41,988 nucleotides of DNA from Acholeplasmatales bacterium (GCA_003477305.1 DMTN01000039.1:91746-133733); one strand, 5' to 3'; shown: positions 22,874 through 32,071, counted from the stretch's first letter. Notes: generated by a model from the sequence alone, not told the origin. Numbers and translations: made by a program.

Positions 22874-25800
22874 TTAGGGTTGGAACGGTTCGACGACGCG
22901 CTGCCCCCAGGCGGGGGCGCCGGTCGCGTCGAACACGTAGATGTCGATCGTGTAGCGGCGCGGGATGACCGATTCGGGGATGATGAACTCCGGTCCCGCT
23001 TGGGGCGTTTCCTCAAACGATACGGAGAACGTGTACCCGTCCGGAAGATCGACGAACACGTCGAAGGTTCCGGAGGTCGTCGCGCGCATCGCCAGGTTCG
23101 CGCCGATCGGGTCGATCCCGTCGAAGGACGAGAACAAGGACATCATCGCCTGCGATCCGTCGGTGCGGTTCAGGATGAACGTGAGGAAGATGAGCGACAT
23201 CGGATCGGTCGCGTCCATGTGCACGCGCACGGTGAGATAGATGTTGTTGGTGACGTCCTGGACGGCGACGCGGTAGTCGGTGAAATGCGTGCCGTAGGTC
23301 TCGTGCCCCTCGATGTAGTCTTCCGCATAAATGCGGTACCAGATGAAGTTGAAGACGTCTTCTTCGGCCGGACTGAAGTCCGTATAGACGTCATCGGCGG
23401 GTGTACCGTCGCCGTTCATCCGGACGACGACCGCCCCGACCGGGGCTTCGAAGACCGGACTGAAGTAGGTGAGGTCGGTGTTGGCGACCTGCCCGACCAC
23501 ATAGTAGCTCGTCGCTTCGGCGTATTGGTTGTAGTTGATCCCGATCGTCGGGATCAAGACGATTTCGCGCAGCGTCGGATTGGCAAGAAGCGAGATGTAG
23601 AGCGCTTCGTCGATGTACGAATGATGCAGAATCGTATTGAGGCCGGCGTACACCGCATCGGAGGTGAAGCTGATGTTGGACAAGTGCGAGTTCGAGTTGC
23701 CGATCTTCGTGAACTCGACGGTCTCGAACGCATAGTCCCACGTCACGACCGTTCCCTCGAGGGGATGGCCGACCGTCCCGTAGGTATAGGAGTTGAGGTA
23801 TTCGTAGGTCAACTCATAGATGCCGATCGGGGCGGTGGCGTAGAAGTCGAGCCAAAACCCGGTCGACTGGAGCGTCAAAAGGTACTCGCTTCCCGCGACC
23901 GGTTCGCCCGATCCATAGTACGTGAGGGTCGGCGTGAGGCCGACGTTCTGGTACTTGTAGACATAGGTCAAACCGTATTCGTACTTGTAGTTGGGATTCT
24001 CTTCGCGCTCGAAGCTCTGCGTCGCATACGGCGCTTCGAGCGGGTTCACGCCCCAGTACGCCGCCGTCACGGCAGGCGACAGGGCGCGCTCGGTGATCGT
24101 GTGGGTCCGTTCGGTCTCCACCCCGGCTTCCGAGCGGATCACGAAACGGACGATGTATTCGTGGCGATACCCGTCGACCAAGACCGGATTGATGGTGACA
24201 TCGACGCTCACGAGCGTCGCAAACGGCGTGATCGCGAGGCTCGTCAGATAGCTCGGCCGGTTCAACGTCGTATTGACGGAAGCCGCCGGAATTTCGCTGA
24301 TCGTATTCAGGTTGGAGAATTCCATGATGCGCGTCGAGGTGTCCGCCGCGACGTAGTACATGCCGTAGGGCAGCGCCGTGATCCAGTTCAGTCCGGAAGC
24401 CGAGATCGTCTGCGAGGTCGTCTGGATCGTCGTGATCAGCGCGTCCGTCGAGATCATCTTCGTGAAATGGAATTCATAAATATCGGCGTCCCCGATCCGC
24501 ACTTCGAAGGTATAGTCCCCCGCCGGCAGGACCTGCGTGATCGCAAGCGTATACGTCGCCGTCGACGGCGCCCAGGTATTCGTCGCGACGTTCAACCCGC
24601 CGACCGTCTGGTTGTTGGTAAAGGCGAGCGTGTAGTAAGTGCCGTAGTTCATCACGGTGTCGCTTGAATTGAGCAGGCGGGTCGCCATGTGCGGCGTCGC
24701 GCCGTACGGGACGTTGATCGTGGCGTAGGTGAGGACGAAGCGTCCCTGCGTCGTCGACACCGGTTTGAAGTACAGCGGGAAGGCGGTCGCATCGACGTCG
24801 TGGACATCCGTATAGGTCGGCGTCTGCGCGACCGAGTCGACGGTGAGTGCGGAGACGGCGGTGTAGGCCATGTCTTCGAGGCGGACGATGTTGACCTGAT
24901 AGTCGCGATAGGTGATCGGATCGGCGTCGGGATCGAGCGGATCGTAATTGTATGCTTCCGAGTAGACCCGGATCGTGCCGCTGTGAAGCAACACGGAGTC
25001 AAGCAGGTTGCCGTTGACGTCCCTGAGTTCTCCACTGGCGTCATACGGTCCGTAACTGTTCTGGATCGTCGCCGGCAGGTTGATGCAGGCGGCGGGATTG
25101 CCTTCCTCGTAATAGAACGACGCCCGGTAGCCAAGCGAGAACGTGGCGGTTTCCGTCGTGTTGACATAGAACGACGTCGGTGTCGTCGAGGAGAAGATCG
25201 TGACCGGCACGAGGACATGCGTCCCGCCCGCCTGGGCGACATAGGACGTGCCGCTCCAGACATGCGTGCCGCGCCAGGTCGACCCGTCGAGATACGCGCC
25301 ATAGGCGGTCAGATTCGCCGCCGCGGCCAAATAGGCGTTCTCCGACGAACTCGTCTTGTTCGCATCCGCGGCGAACGTCGAGTTGTTGGCCACGTAGTAG
25401 GTGATCGTATAGTTGACCAGGTCGATGACCGGATTGAGGATGCGGAGCGTCGGGGACGTGACGTTGTCGACGAGCTGGGCGTTGACGATGTTCGTCGCCA
25501 GCGATTCGGACAGCTGCTTCATCCCGGAGGCGACTTTGTGGTTGAGCGTTTCGCCGCCCGAATTGACGACGTTGCGCCAGGACCCGTCGCCGAGATAGGG
25601 GTTGAGGGCATCAAGATCGAAATTGTCCGGGATATAGAGGCCTTCGGAGCCGATGCCGGTCGACGGTCCGAGCGCGAAGAGTCCCTTCGTGAGGTCGTTC
25701 GGATCGAAATCGAAGCCGATTTCCTCGAGCAAAAGATAATTGACGCGATTGGTCGGGATGAAGCCGATGTAGTTCAGAAGCGCCGGCGTCGTGGTCGCCG

Positions 25801-28800
25801 GCGCCATGAACGGAAACGCCGCGTTGAAGACGCCGGTCGCGGTGTCGTCAAGCGTATAGGAGGCGACGCTGTTGTAGGGATACCCGGAGTTGTCGGGGCT
25901 CTTGATCGCATAGGCAAGTGCGGACAGATTGGCCGCGAGGGTGTCGTTGGTCAAAGAAGTCGGCGGGGCGTTGCCCAAGATGTCGGTCAACGGATCGAAA
26001 TTGAGCCACTGGCGGTAGCGGGTCGTATTGAAGGCGGAGTTGCCGGACGAGAAGTTCCAATCCGACGTACCGACATAGATATTCCCGAGGATCCCGCCCT
26101 GCGCCTGATTGCCATTCGCGGTCGTCGAGCCGGAGACGGATGCGGCATTGTGGGCGATGCCGTTTGCGGTCGAGAAGGAAAACGCCGTAGCGGCGGTGAT
26201 CCGCCGCACCGATCCGTAGTTGATCAGGTTGGCGAGATAGACCGTCGAGGGATTCAGATAGCGCGCGAAATCGTAAAAATCGAGATGGCCGACGATCCCG
26301 CCCGACAGGGTCTTCGCATAGATGTCGCCATAGTTGATCGTGGTGTCGATCCGAAGCAGTCCGATGCCGAGGATCCCGCCGGCGATCGCGTAGGTTTCAT
26401 CTTTGACCTGAAGCGTGTCGGTCCGTTCGTTCCAGGCGTAGATCTTGCCGTAATTGATCGCATGGCGGATCTGTCCGGTCGTGTAATTGTCGGCCGAGGA
26501 CGAGATGATGACCTGGTCCTCGCGGCGGTTGTTGCGGACGAGGATTCCGGCGGCGGTCGCGCGTCCGTGGGAGGTCGTCGAGTAAGCGACGACGTCGCCG
26601 TAGTTCGCGACGTTCATCAGGATGGCGCTCGAGGAGTTCACCGCCTGCATCCCGGCGATGCCGCCGGCGTCGACGAGGAAGTCGTTGTTGACGTTCCCGG
26701 TGGTGTTTTCCTTGACGGCGTTTTTGACGTAGATATCGCCGGCGTTGATCGCCGACTGGATGCAGCCGAGCGAAACGTTGACGATGCCGGAGGCGCGGAC
26801 GGTTCCTTTCACCGCCGCATCGGCGGTGACGTAGCCGTCGTTCAGCAGTCCCGAGACGTTGGTCGCCGGCGATGTGGTCACGGTGTTTTTATTGCGATAG
26901 AGGATACCGCTCATGAAGACGTTGAACCGCACATCCTTCGTCGGATCGCTGACGAAGGAGAGGTGTCCGCCGTTGTAGAGGGCGGTCGCCCGCTTGGCGT
27001 TGTACACTTCCTCCATCACGCCGAGGATGATGATGTTCTTCTTCTGCAACACGACGCCGTCGGTCGTCGGCGCGGTGTCAAGTTCGTACGGGGCGTCTTC
27101 CGTGATGTCGACGGAGATGTCGCCTTCGTTGCGGATGTAGAAGAAATTCGAGCCCTTGCCGAGGGCGACGCCGGAGAGTTTCAGCTGATGCCGGTAAATC
27201 GGTTCGGACGTCGTCGCGGTGATGTTTCCGGTATTGGAACTGTAGGTCAGCGTCGTCGTATACGAAGACGCTGACGTCCCGACGATGTACGAGGTCCCGG
27301 CGTTGTTGTACCGGAAGCGGAAGTCCGTTTCCGTTTCCGTCGCATAGTAGTTTTGGTTGGCGTGCAGGATCCCGGCGTATTCCTGGATGAAGCTCAGATC
27401 GATCTCAATGTCGGCGTCATTGACAAACCGGGTGAAGGTCGTTCGCTGCATGTTGTAGGCGACGATGATCCCCGCCATCTGGATATCCATCGCGGCGAGG
27501 TCGGCTTCCGTGAAAGTGACACCGACCGGAATGTCGAGCACAAAAGCGCCGTGGTTGACGACGTTCGTATAGGTTCTTGCGGTGAAGTTCACGGTGTTGG
27601 CGCCGACGCCGAACCCGATCCCGAGGCGGGCGCGCTGGGATTGATTGACGACCAAGGTGACCGTACCGTTGTTCACGACGTTGCTCGTATTGTTGGAATT
27701 CATCCAGGTCAGATAGCCGATGATGCCGCCCATGAAGACGGAATCGAGGTAAGCGTCGTCCGGATGGGAGGTGATGTCGCCCTCGTTGGTCAGATTGACG
27801 AAGGAGGTGATGTAGCCCGTTCCGACGAAACCACCAAGATCGGTGAGCGAATCGTCGGACGCGGTGAATCCGGGTCCGACGAGATCGATGCGGTTCGTCG
27901 AGTTGTTGATGTTCAGGGTTGCGGCGGTCGACCCGGGAACGCCGGCATAGCCGATGAAGCCGCCGAGCGCGGTATCCTTCGATTTGGCGTTGAAGACATG
28001 GGTTCCGCCATAGAGATTGCCGGTGGTCGAGGACAGCGTAATCGTGCCGGTACCGGATCCGACCAGCCCGCCGAGATAGACCTTGGTCATCTCGCCGGCC
28101 GGGATCGAGGCGTTTTCGATGACGTGGACATTGGATATCGTGCCGGTCTGACGGGCGGCGACGATCCCGGCGGAGATGAAGTCCTCCGCCAGAAACGACT
28201 CGTGATCGGAAAGCGTCAGGGTGGCGGCGAGGATGTTGAGGTTGCGCACCGTCCCCGAGAGGAATCCGAATATACCGTACCCGGCGAAAATGCCGAGGTC
28301 GGTCCCCTTCGTGATCGACAGATTGAGGATCGTGAAATAGACGTTCTCACCGACCTCGCGGGTATAGAGGATCCCGGTCGGGTTGGTCGAGATGGTGCGG
28401 CTTTCGAAGGTGTTCGTGAAGGCCGCGGCGGGCGGTGCGTACGCAAAACGCGACACCGACGCCATGTCGATGTCGTTGAAGACTTGATAGTTGAGCGTCT
28501 GGAAGCCGATGTTTTTGTCGAACATCTCCGCCATGTACAACAGATCGGCCGCCCGCTTGACGTAAAGCGTCGAGTTGTAGCGGGCGAAGCCCTTGAGGAT
28601 CGGATAGGTGTTGTTGGGATTGTTCGCCGACAGATACGTGGCGTTATAGAACCACGCCGCATCGAAGTACGCGGACGTCTGGAAGGCGGACGTCGCAAGC
28701 GCCGTCCCGAGTTCGGTGGGGGAGGGTGTGTCCGGGGCATAGATCGTCACGTCGTAATAGACCCGCGTGAGCGTCCCGAAATTCTCGGTCAGCACGATCG

Positions 28801-29656
28801 AGGTGGATGTGTTCGTGGTGACCGCCGCGCTCTTCACGCGCGGTACCGCCACGAAGACGTCGGCCATCGTGCCGTAGTTCTGGACCACGGCGCCGGCGAG
28901 ATGGAAGGCGCCGTTGACATTCAAACCGGCATCGGCCGTCGCGCGGTTGTCGATCACATAGACATGGTTGAGGTTCCCATGATTCGCGCCGACGACGACG
29001 GAGGCATAGTTCATGATGCCGTAGTTGAGCGGCTGGATCATGATCGGGTTGATGAACCCGACGTTTTGGACGATGCCGTCTTCGCCGAGCACGGAGAACA
29101 TCGAGTAGTGCGTGAGGACGTTCTGATAGACGCTCTGGTACTCGATCGCGCCGATCGACTCGAACACGAGGTTGAGGATCTCGAACCCCTGGCCGTCGAA
29201 GGTGCCTTGAAAGGCGAGCGGATTCGCCGCCTGGTTTTCGATCGCGGTCTTCTGGGGGTCGGGCGAGGGATTGGGTAAAAACCCGACCGGACGGAAGAAC
29301 TTGCCGGACCCGGAAGCGGCGGAATAGTCGATGTCGTCGCCGAGGACATAATGGAGCGACAGATACGTCGTGCGGTCGACGCCGTTGGCGAACTGCGAGA
29401 ACTGGTAGAGGTCCTCGGCGGTTTCGATCACATAGATGTGGTTCACGTTCGCCGTGATCACGCCGAGATAGACGTCGGAAAACGGGTGGTAGACGGTCAC
29501 ATAGTCGGTATATGCTTGCGTCGGGAGGACGACGTTTTCGGTCCAGGACTCATTCGGGATACCGAGCGTATCCGATAAAGGCAAGAATGGGATGAAGAGC
29601 CCGAGTAAAGCGAGGGAGAAAATGGACAGGATGCGCTGGATGCGGTTTCGTTTCAT
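22874..29656 (-). CDS. giant secreted GLUG/beta-helix-like surface protein (2260 aa)
   Basis: A 2260-residue exported protein, one uninterrupted frame. Residues 1-30 are a signal peptide (KRNRIQR, then a hydrophobic core). From about residue 60 to 1250 it has the style of GLUG/right-handed beta-helix surface proteins: an opening IYVIETAEDLYQFSQFA...LHYVLGDDIDYS block, FQGTFDGQGFEILNLVF, repeated later, and dozens of short rungs such as NYGDIYAKTLSGGIVGHL, INAGDIYVKNA and NEGDITSHPDD. About 1450-2260 is rich in beta strands and Tyr/Thr, with a segment (LSNISFTSDAVYAGL) like cadherin-like/Ig sandwiches. No LPxTG motif, C-terminal membrane helix or SLH domain is present, so attachment would be non-covalent or via partners. 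AGGAGG lies 6 bases before the ATG. It is the last gene of the riboswitch-controlled operon. Confidence 0.88.
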   Translation of the reverse strand: MKRNRIQRILSIFSLALLGLFIPFLPLSDTLGIPNESWTENVVLPTQAYTDYVTVYHPFSDVYLGVITANVNHIYVIETAEDLYQFSQFANGVDRTTYLSLHYVLGDDIDYSAASGSGKFFRPVGFLPNPSPDPQKTAIENQAANPLAFQGTFDGQGFEILNLVFESIGAIEYQSVYQNVLTHYSMFSVLGEDGIVQNVGFINPIMIQPLNYGIMNYASVVVGANHGNLNHVYVIDNRATADAGLNVNGAFHLAGAVVQNYGTMADVFVAVPRVKSAAVTTNTSTSIVLTENFGTLTRVYYDVTIYAPDTPSPTELGTALATSAFQTSAYFDAAWFYNATYLSANNPNNTYPILKGFARYNSTLYVKRAADLLYMAEMFDKNIGFQTLNYQVFNDIDMASVSRFAYAPPAAAFTNTFESRTISTNPTGILYTREVGENVYFTILNLSITKGTDLGIFAGYGIFGFLSGTVRNLNILAATLTLSDHESFLAEDFISAGIVAARQTGTISNVHVIENASIPAGEMTKVYLGGLVGSGTGTITLSSTTGNLYGGTHVFNAKSKDTALGGFIGYAGVPGSTAATLNINNSTNRIDLVGPGFTASDDSLTDLGGFVGTGYITSFVNLTNEGDITSHPDDAYLDSVFMGGIIGYLTWMNSNNTSNVVNNGTVTLVVNQSQRARLGIGFGVGANTVNFTARTYTNVVNHGAFVLDIPVGVTFTEADLAAMDIQMAGIIVAYNMQRTTFTRFVNDADIEIDLSFIQEYAGILHANQNYYATETETDFRFRYNNAGTSYIVGTSASSYTTTLTYSSNTGNITATTSEPIYRHQLKLSGVALGKGSNFFYIRNEGDISVDITEDAPYELDTAPTTDGVVLQKKNIIILGVMEEVYNAKRATALYNGGHLSFVSDPTKDVRFNVFMSGILYRNKNTVTTSPATNVSGLLNDGYVTADAAVKGTVRASGIVNVSLGCIQSAINAGDIYVKNAVKENTTGNVNNDFLVDAGGIAGMQAVNSSSAILMNVANYGDVVAYSTTSHGRATAAGILVRNNRREDQVIISSSADNYTTGQIRHAINYGKIYAWNERTDTLQVKDETYAIAGGILGIGLLRIDTTINYGDIYAKTLSGGIVGHLDFYDFARYLNPSTVYLANLINYGSVRRITAATAFSFSTANGIAHNAASVSGSTTANGNQAQGGILGNIYVGTSDWNFSSGNSAFNTTRYRQWLNFDPLTDILGNAPPTSLTNDTLAANLSALAYAIKSPDNSGYPYNSVASYTLDDTATGVFNAAFPFMAPATTTPALLNYIGFIPTNRVNYLLLEEIGFDFDPNDLTKGLFALGPSTGIGSEGLYIPDNFDLDALNPYLGDGSWRNVVNSGGETLNHKVASGMKQLSESLATNIVNAQLVDNVTSPTLRILNPVIDLVNYTITYYVANNSTFAADANKTSSSENAYLAAAANLTAYGAYLDGSTWRGTHVWSGTSYVAQAGGTHVLVPVTIFSSTTPTSFYVNTTETATFSLGYRASFYYEEGNPAACINLPATIQNSYGPYDASGELRDVNGNLLDSVLLHSGTIRVYSEAYNYDPLDPDADPITYRDYQVNIVRLEDMAYTAVSALTVDSVAQTPTYTDVHDVDATAFPLYFKPVSTTQGRFVLTYATINVPYGATPHMATRLLNSSDTVMNYGTYYTLAFTNNQTVGGLNVATNTWAPSTATYTLAITQVLPAGDYTFEVRIGDADIYEFHFTKMISTDALITTIQTTSQTISASGLNWITALPYGMYYVAADTSTRIMEFSNLNTISEIPAASVNTTLNRPSYLTSLAITPFATLVSVDVTINPVLVDGYRHEYIVRFVIRSEAGVETERTHTITERALSPAVTAAYWGVNPLEAPYATQSFEREENPNYKYEYGLTYVYKYQNVGLTPTLTYYGSGEPVAGSEYLLTLQSTGFWLDFYATAPIGIYELTYEYLNSYTYGTVGHPLEGTVVTWDYAFETVEFTKIGNSNSHLSNISFTSDAVYAGLNTILHHSYIDEALYISLLANPTLREIVLIPTIGINYNQYAEATSYYVVGQVANTDLTYFSPVFEAPVGAVVVRMNGDGTPADDVYTDFSPAEEDVFNFIWYRIYAEDYIEGHETYGTHFTDYRVAVQDVTNNIYLTVRVHMDATDPMSLIFLTFILNRTDGSQAMMSLFSSFDGIDPIGANLAMRATTSGTFDVFVDLPDGYTFSVSFEETPQAGPEFIIPESVIPRRYTIDIYVFDATGAPAWGQRVVEPFQP

Positions 29657-29665
29657 CGGCGCCTC

Positions 29666-30316
29666 CTAGTCGAACATGTCCGCGTCGACGTTCCAGACGG
29701 CCGCGATGCGGTTCGCCTGAACCACATCGAGGAAGACCTGGAAACGGACGAAGACTTCTTCGTAATAGTTGAGGGTGGTGCGGACATCGTACGGCGTGCC
29801 GCCGTCGATCAGGGTGAGCGAGATGGTGTCGCCCGCTTCGACGAGCCCGTCATAATAGAAGTACGGATCGGTTCCGGTCGTGAAGAAGGCTGCGTTCACG
29901 TTGAACGGAAAGCTCTTCACCCCTTCGGTGAGGGTGTCGTAGGAGAGCACGATCGTCGTGGTCTCGCCGCTCGTGAAATGGCGGGTGAGCCGCCATTCGT
30001 CCTGGACCCGGAAGCGGATCCTGGCGGCGTTGTGGGCGGTCACGGTCATGACGACCTTGATGCGGTCGATGTAATTGGCCGCCGCCGGGGTGAACGCGTT
30101 CAGTTCCACGAATTCCAGGATCGGATCGTAATAGGATTCCAACCCGGTGACGGGAACATCGTCGATGAGGATGTCGATCGACACGTCGAACGTTCCCGTT
30201 TCGATTTCGATCGGATGGTCGTTCACCCATTCGAACCAGGCGAAGGTGACACCGATCGTCAGGACGAGGGAAACGACAAGGAGGGCAAGCGCCCGTTTCA
30301 GCCGCATCGTCTTCAT
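29666..30316 (-). CDS. SipW/TasA-type exported protein C (third of three)
   Basis: A 216-residue exported protein. The N terminus MKTMRLKRALALLVVSLVL is followed by TIGVTFAWFEWVNDHPIEIETGTFDVSIDIL, which fits the SipW-dependent signal pattern of TasA/camelysin proteins (G-x-T-x-A-x-F near the cleavage site, then a (S/T)G-T-(L/F)-D-(L/V) strand). The mature part is beta-rich with YFYYDGLVEAGDTISLTLIDGG and an acidic end. ATG 30316 overlaps the stop of the preceding gene (ATGA); an upstream open frame only shadows that gene. The giant gene begins 9 bases after its stop. A fibre or matrix subunit is the most likely role. Confidence 0.82.
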   Translation of the reverse strand: MKTMRLKRALALLVVSLVLTIGVTFAWFEWVNDHPIEIETGTFDVSIDILIDDVPVTGLESYYDPILEFVELNAFTPAAANYIDRIKVVMTVTAHNAARIRFRVQDEWRLTRHFTSGETTTIVLSYDTLTEGVKSFPFNVNAAFFTTGTDPYFYYDGLVEAGDTISLTLIDGGTPYDVRTTLNYYEEVFVRFQVFLDVVQANRIAAVWNVDADMFD

Positions 30317-30975
30317 TCTTTTTCCGCCTGGACCGTCTTCACATGCAGCTGGACGGAGTAGTTCAACGTGAGAAATCCGGTCGGATCGACGAGTTGGTCG
30401 TAATCGCCCCAGAAGACGATCTGGATCCGGGCCGTATCGCCCGGGGTCATGTCGAAGTCGGCGAGCATCGCCAATACGGATGCGTTGTGGGCGGCGATGG
30501 CGGCGCGCCACGTCGCTTCGTCGGTGATGCCTTCGGCGACCAGCGTGAGCAGGAAGGTGTGATAGTCGCTCAGATTCACGTGCGTCTCATCGAGGTTCAA
30601 CCCCTCCCAGACGATCACGTACAAAAGCTCGTCCTGCCCTTCCGGGAAAACGAGCGCGATTTCATTCTTGATCGGAATCGTGCCGTCGAGCGCCTCGACT
30701 TCCAGGACGATTCCGGTGGCGATCGTATTGAGCGTCCCGGTCCGATCGTAGATGATGTCTTCGGAAAAATCGACGTACAGGAGATCTTCGATGGCGATTC
30801 CGCCGCTTAGGTCGGATCCTTCGAGGGTCGTCTCCACCTTGACTTCGCCGGCGCGGATCTCCGCGACCGACGGGGTATTGTCGACGGCAAACCAGGCGTA
30901 GACGGGATAGACCGCCAACGTCAGTGCGACGACGAGGATGAAGGTGGATAGAAGGATGTTTTTAGCCCTGGACAT
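30313..30975 (-). CDS. SipW/TasA-type exported protein B (second of three)
   Basis: A 220-residue exported protein. Its signal region MSRAKNILLSTFILVVALTL runs into AVYPVYAWFAVDNTPSVAEIRAGEVKVETTL, the same AWF-then-AG-strand arrangement as its neighbours and as SipW-dependent TasA-family proteins. The mature part is acidic and beta-rich (FSEDIIYDRTG, EIALVFPEGQDELLYVIVWEG), and the TARIQIVFWGDYDQL region resembles the closing strands of the TasA fold. It is flanked on both sides by similar genes, suggesting tandem duplication and divergence. Its stop overlaps the next ATG. Confidence 0.82.
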   Translation of the reverse strand: MSRAKNILLSTFILVVALTLAVYPVYAWFAVDNTPSVAEIRAGEVKVETTLEGSDLSGGIAIEDLLYVDFSEDIIYDRTGTLNTIATGIVLEVEALDGTIPIKNEIALVFPEGQDELLYVIVWEGLNLDETHVNLSDYHTFLLTLVAEGITDEATWRAAIAAHNASVLAMLADFDMTPGDTARIQIVFWGDYDQLVDPTGFLTLNYSVQLHVKTVQAEKE

Positions 30976-31040
30976 GCGCTTGGTCTCCCGTGAGGCGTCA
31001 GTTGATTCGTTCGGTGATTCCTAAAGTAGAGGAAGGCGTT

Positions 31041-31802
31041 TTATTGGACCGGATCGATCTTGAGCTTTCCGACGATGAAGACCTGGTTTTGGAAAGCGTT
31101 GCTGTTGCCGGTCGAGACATCCAGTTCATCGACGCCGTAGACGAGCGGATCGAAGTACAGATCGAAGAAGACGATCATCGTGGCTTCGCTTCCGACCGCA
31201 TCGAGCGGGAGTTGGTTTGCAAGTTCGTACGGACCGTCACTTCCGACCTCGAAGTGCGGATCGTTCAAGGGCGCCTTGCCCGCGTAGGCGATGCCCGCGG
31301 TATCTTTGACGTCGGCGCTTTCGACGCCCGCGGAAAGATAGACGATCTTGACTACCGAGTAAACAAAGGCACGCTGGATCTTGTTGGATGAAAGCGCGTA
31401 TCCGGTCGAGGCGAGTTCGTCGATGGCGAGCACGAAGAGTTGATCGGAACCGCTGATGTTGGTGATCTTCAGCGCGAAAGAGAACCGGTTCCCCGGACGC
31501 AGGATGCTCGCTTCGGCGAACAGATGCCGGGGTTCGGGGTCGACGAGTTCGACGTAACAATCCTGCGAAGAACCGTCGAGGCAGATGTCGTCGGTGAGCG
31601 TCGGGGCGGCGTTGCCGAGGAAATCGGTGTCGCGATAGACATAAAATTCATACTCGTACTCTTCCCCTTCAACCACGAGTGCAAGGTCGGTCTGGGTCTG
31701 TTGGGTGAGGTTGAACCAAGCGTAGGAGGCAAGCACGAAGAGCAGCGATACGGAAATCAAACTGAAGACCGAGGTCAACAATCGCTTCGTCGTCAGCTTC
31801 AT
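31041..31802 (-). CDS. SipW/TasA-type exported protein A (first gene of the riboswitch operon)
   Basis: A 253-residue exported protein starting MKLTTKRLLTSVFSLISVSL, then LFVLASYAWFNLTQQTQTDLALVVEGEEYEYEF: the SYAWF motif and following strand match SipW-type signals. The mature protein is acidic, has one Cys pair (about DICLDGSSQDCYVEL) that could form a disulfide, and shows strands typical of TasA/camelysin-like folds (RFSFALKITNISGSDQLFVLAI). ATG 31802 is chosen because AAGGAGGCG lies 6 bases upstream; 13 further residues in frame are within the leader terminator. It is the first gene after the c-di-GMP riboswitch; a 65-base gap separates it from protein B. Confidence 0.82.
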   Translation of the reverse strand: MKLTTKRLLTSVFSLISVSLLFVLASYAWFNLTQQTQTDLALVVEGEEYEYEFYVYRDTDFLGNAAPTLTDDICLDGSSQDCYVELVDPEPRHLFAEASILRPGNRFSFALKITNISGSDQLFVLAIDELASTGYALSSNKIQRAFVYSVVKIVYLSAGVESADVKDTAGIAYAGKAPLNDPHFEVGSDGPYELANQLPLDAVGSEATMIVFFDLYFDPLVYGVDELDVSTGNSNAFQNQVFIVGKLKIDPVQ

Positions 31803-31824
31803 CCCGCACGCCTCCTTCAGGCAA

Positions 31825-31858
31825 ATAAAAAATGCCATCATCGATATCGATCATGGCA
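31825..31858 (-). terminator. expression-platform terminator of the c-di-GMP riboswitch
   Basis: On the minus strand TGCCATGATCGAT and ATCGATGATGGCA form a 13-bp stem with one mismatch, followed by TTTTTTATTT. Its 5' arm begins within the last bases of the aptamer (TGCC), so aptamer closure and terminator compete. Confidence 0.9.
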
Positions 31859-31920
31859 GCTGGCTGTCTCGGGGAGACCCTTTAGCTTTGCGTCTCTAGA
31901 TCACTCTAGATTTGCTCTTT
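31856..31920 (-). ncRNA. cyclic di-GMP-I (GEMM) riboswitch aptamer
   Basis: The minus-strand RNA reads AGAGCAAA, a 6-bp TCTAGA/TCTAGA stem capped by the GNRA tetraloop GTGA, then GACGCAAAGC (31885-31894), the hallmark junction of GEMM-I, then AAAGGGTCT, a second hairpin GGTCT/AGAC, and CAGCCAGCTGCC. This order (GCAAA, GNRA hairpin, GACGCAAAGC, GGGTCT...AGACAGCC) matches known c-di-GMP-I aptamers such as Vc2. Overlap of the 3' end with the terminator suggests that ligand binding favours read-through (ON switch), though sign is inferred. Confidence 0.88.
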
Positions 31921-31935
31921 TCATTTTTCGAGAAT

Positions 31936-31964
31936 ATTATAGCAACTTCAAAGGTGCCTGTCAA
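31936..31964 (-). promoter_or_regulatory. perfect consensus promoter of the riboswitch operon
   Basis: On the minus strand TTGACA (31959-31964), exactly 17 bases, TATAAT (31936-31941). Transcription would start near 31929, just ahead of the aptamer. A full-consensus promoter implies strong constitutive initiation with control left to the riboswitch. Confidence 0.92.
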
Positions 31965-32071
31965 CAGGAGTGCGCTCGCTAGTGAATAAATATTCATGAA
32001 TTTTGCTTTGAAAACGGTTACATTTGAGTAATTGTTCTGTAAAAAGTGCGTTTTGAAGATTGACGCATGGC

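Noticed and set aside
24689..29278. Very long open frames on the plus strand (861 and 641 codons) opposite the giant surface gene
   Set aside because: They are rich in Arg/Asp/Gly and Val, have no ribosome site or known domain, and mirror the codon bias of the minus-strand gene, which has a signal peptide, a ribosome site and repeats.
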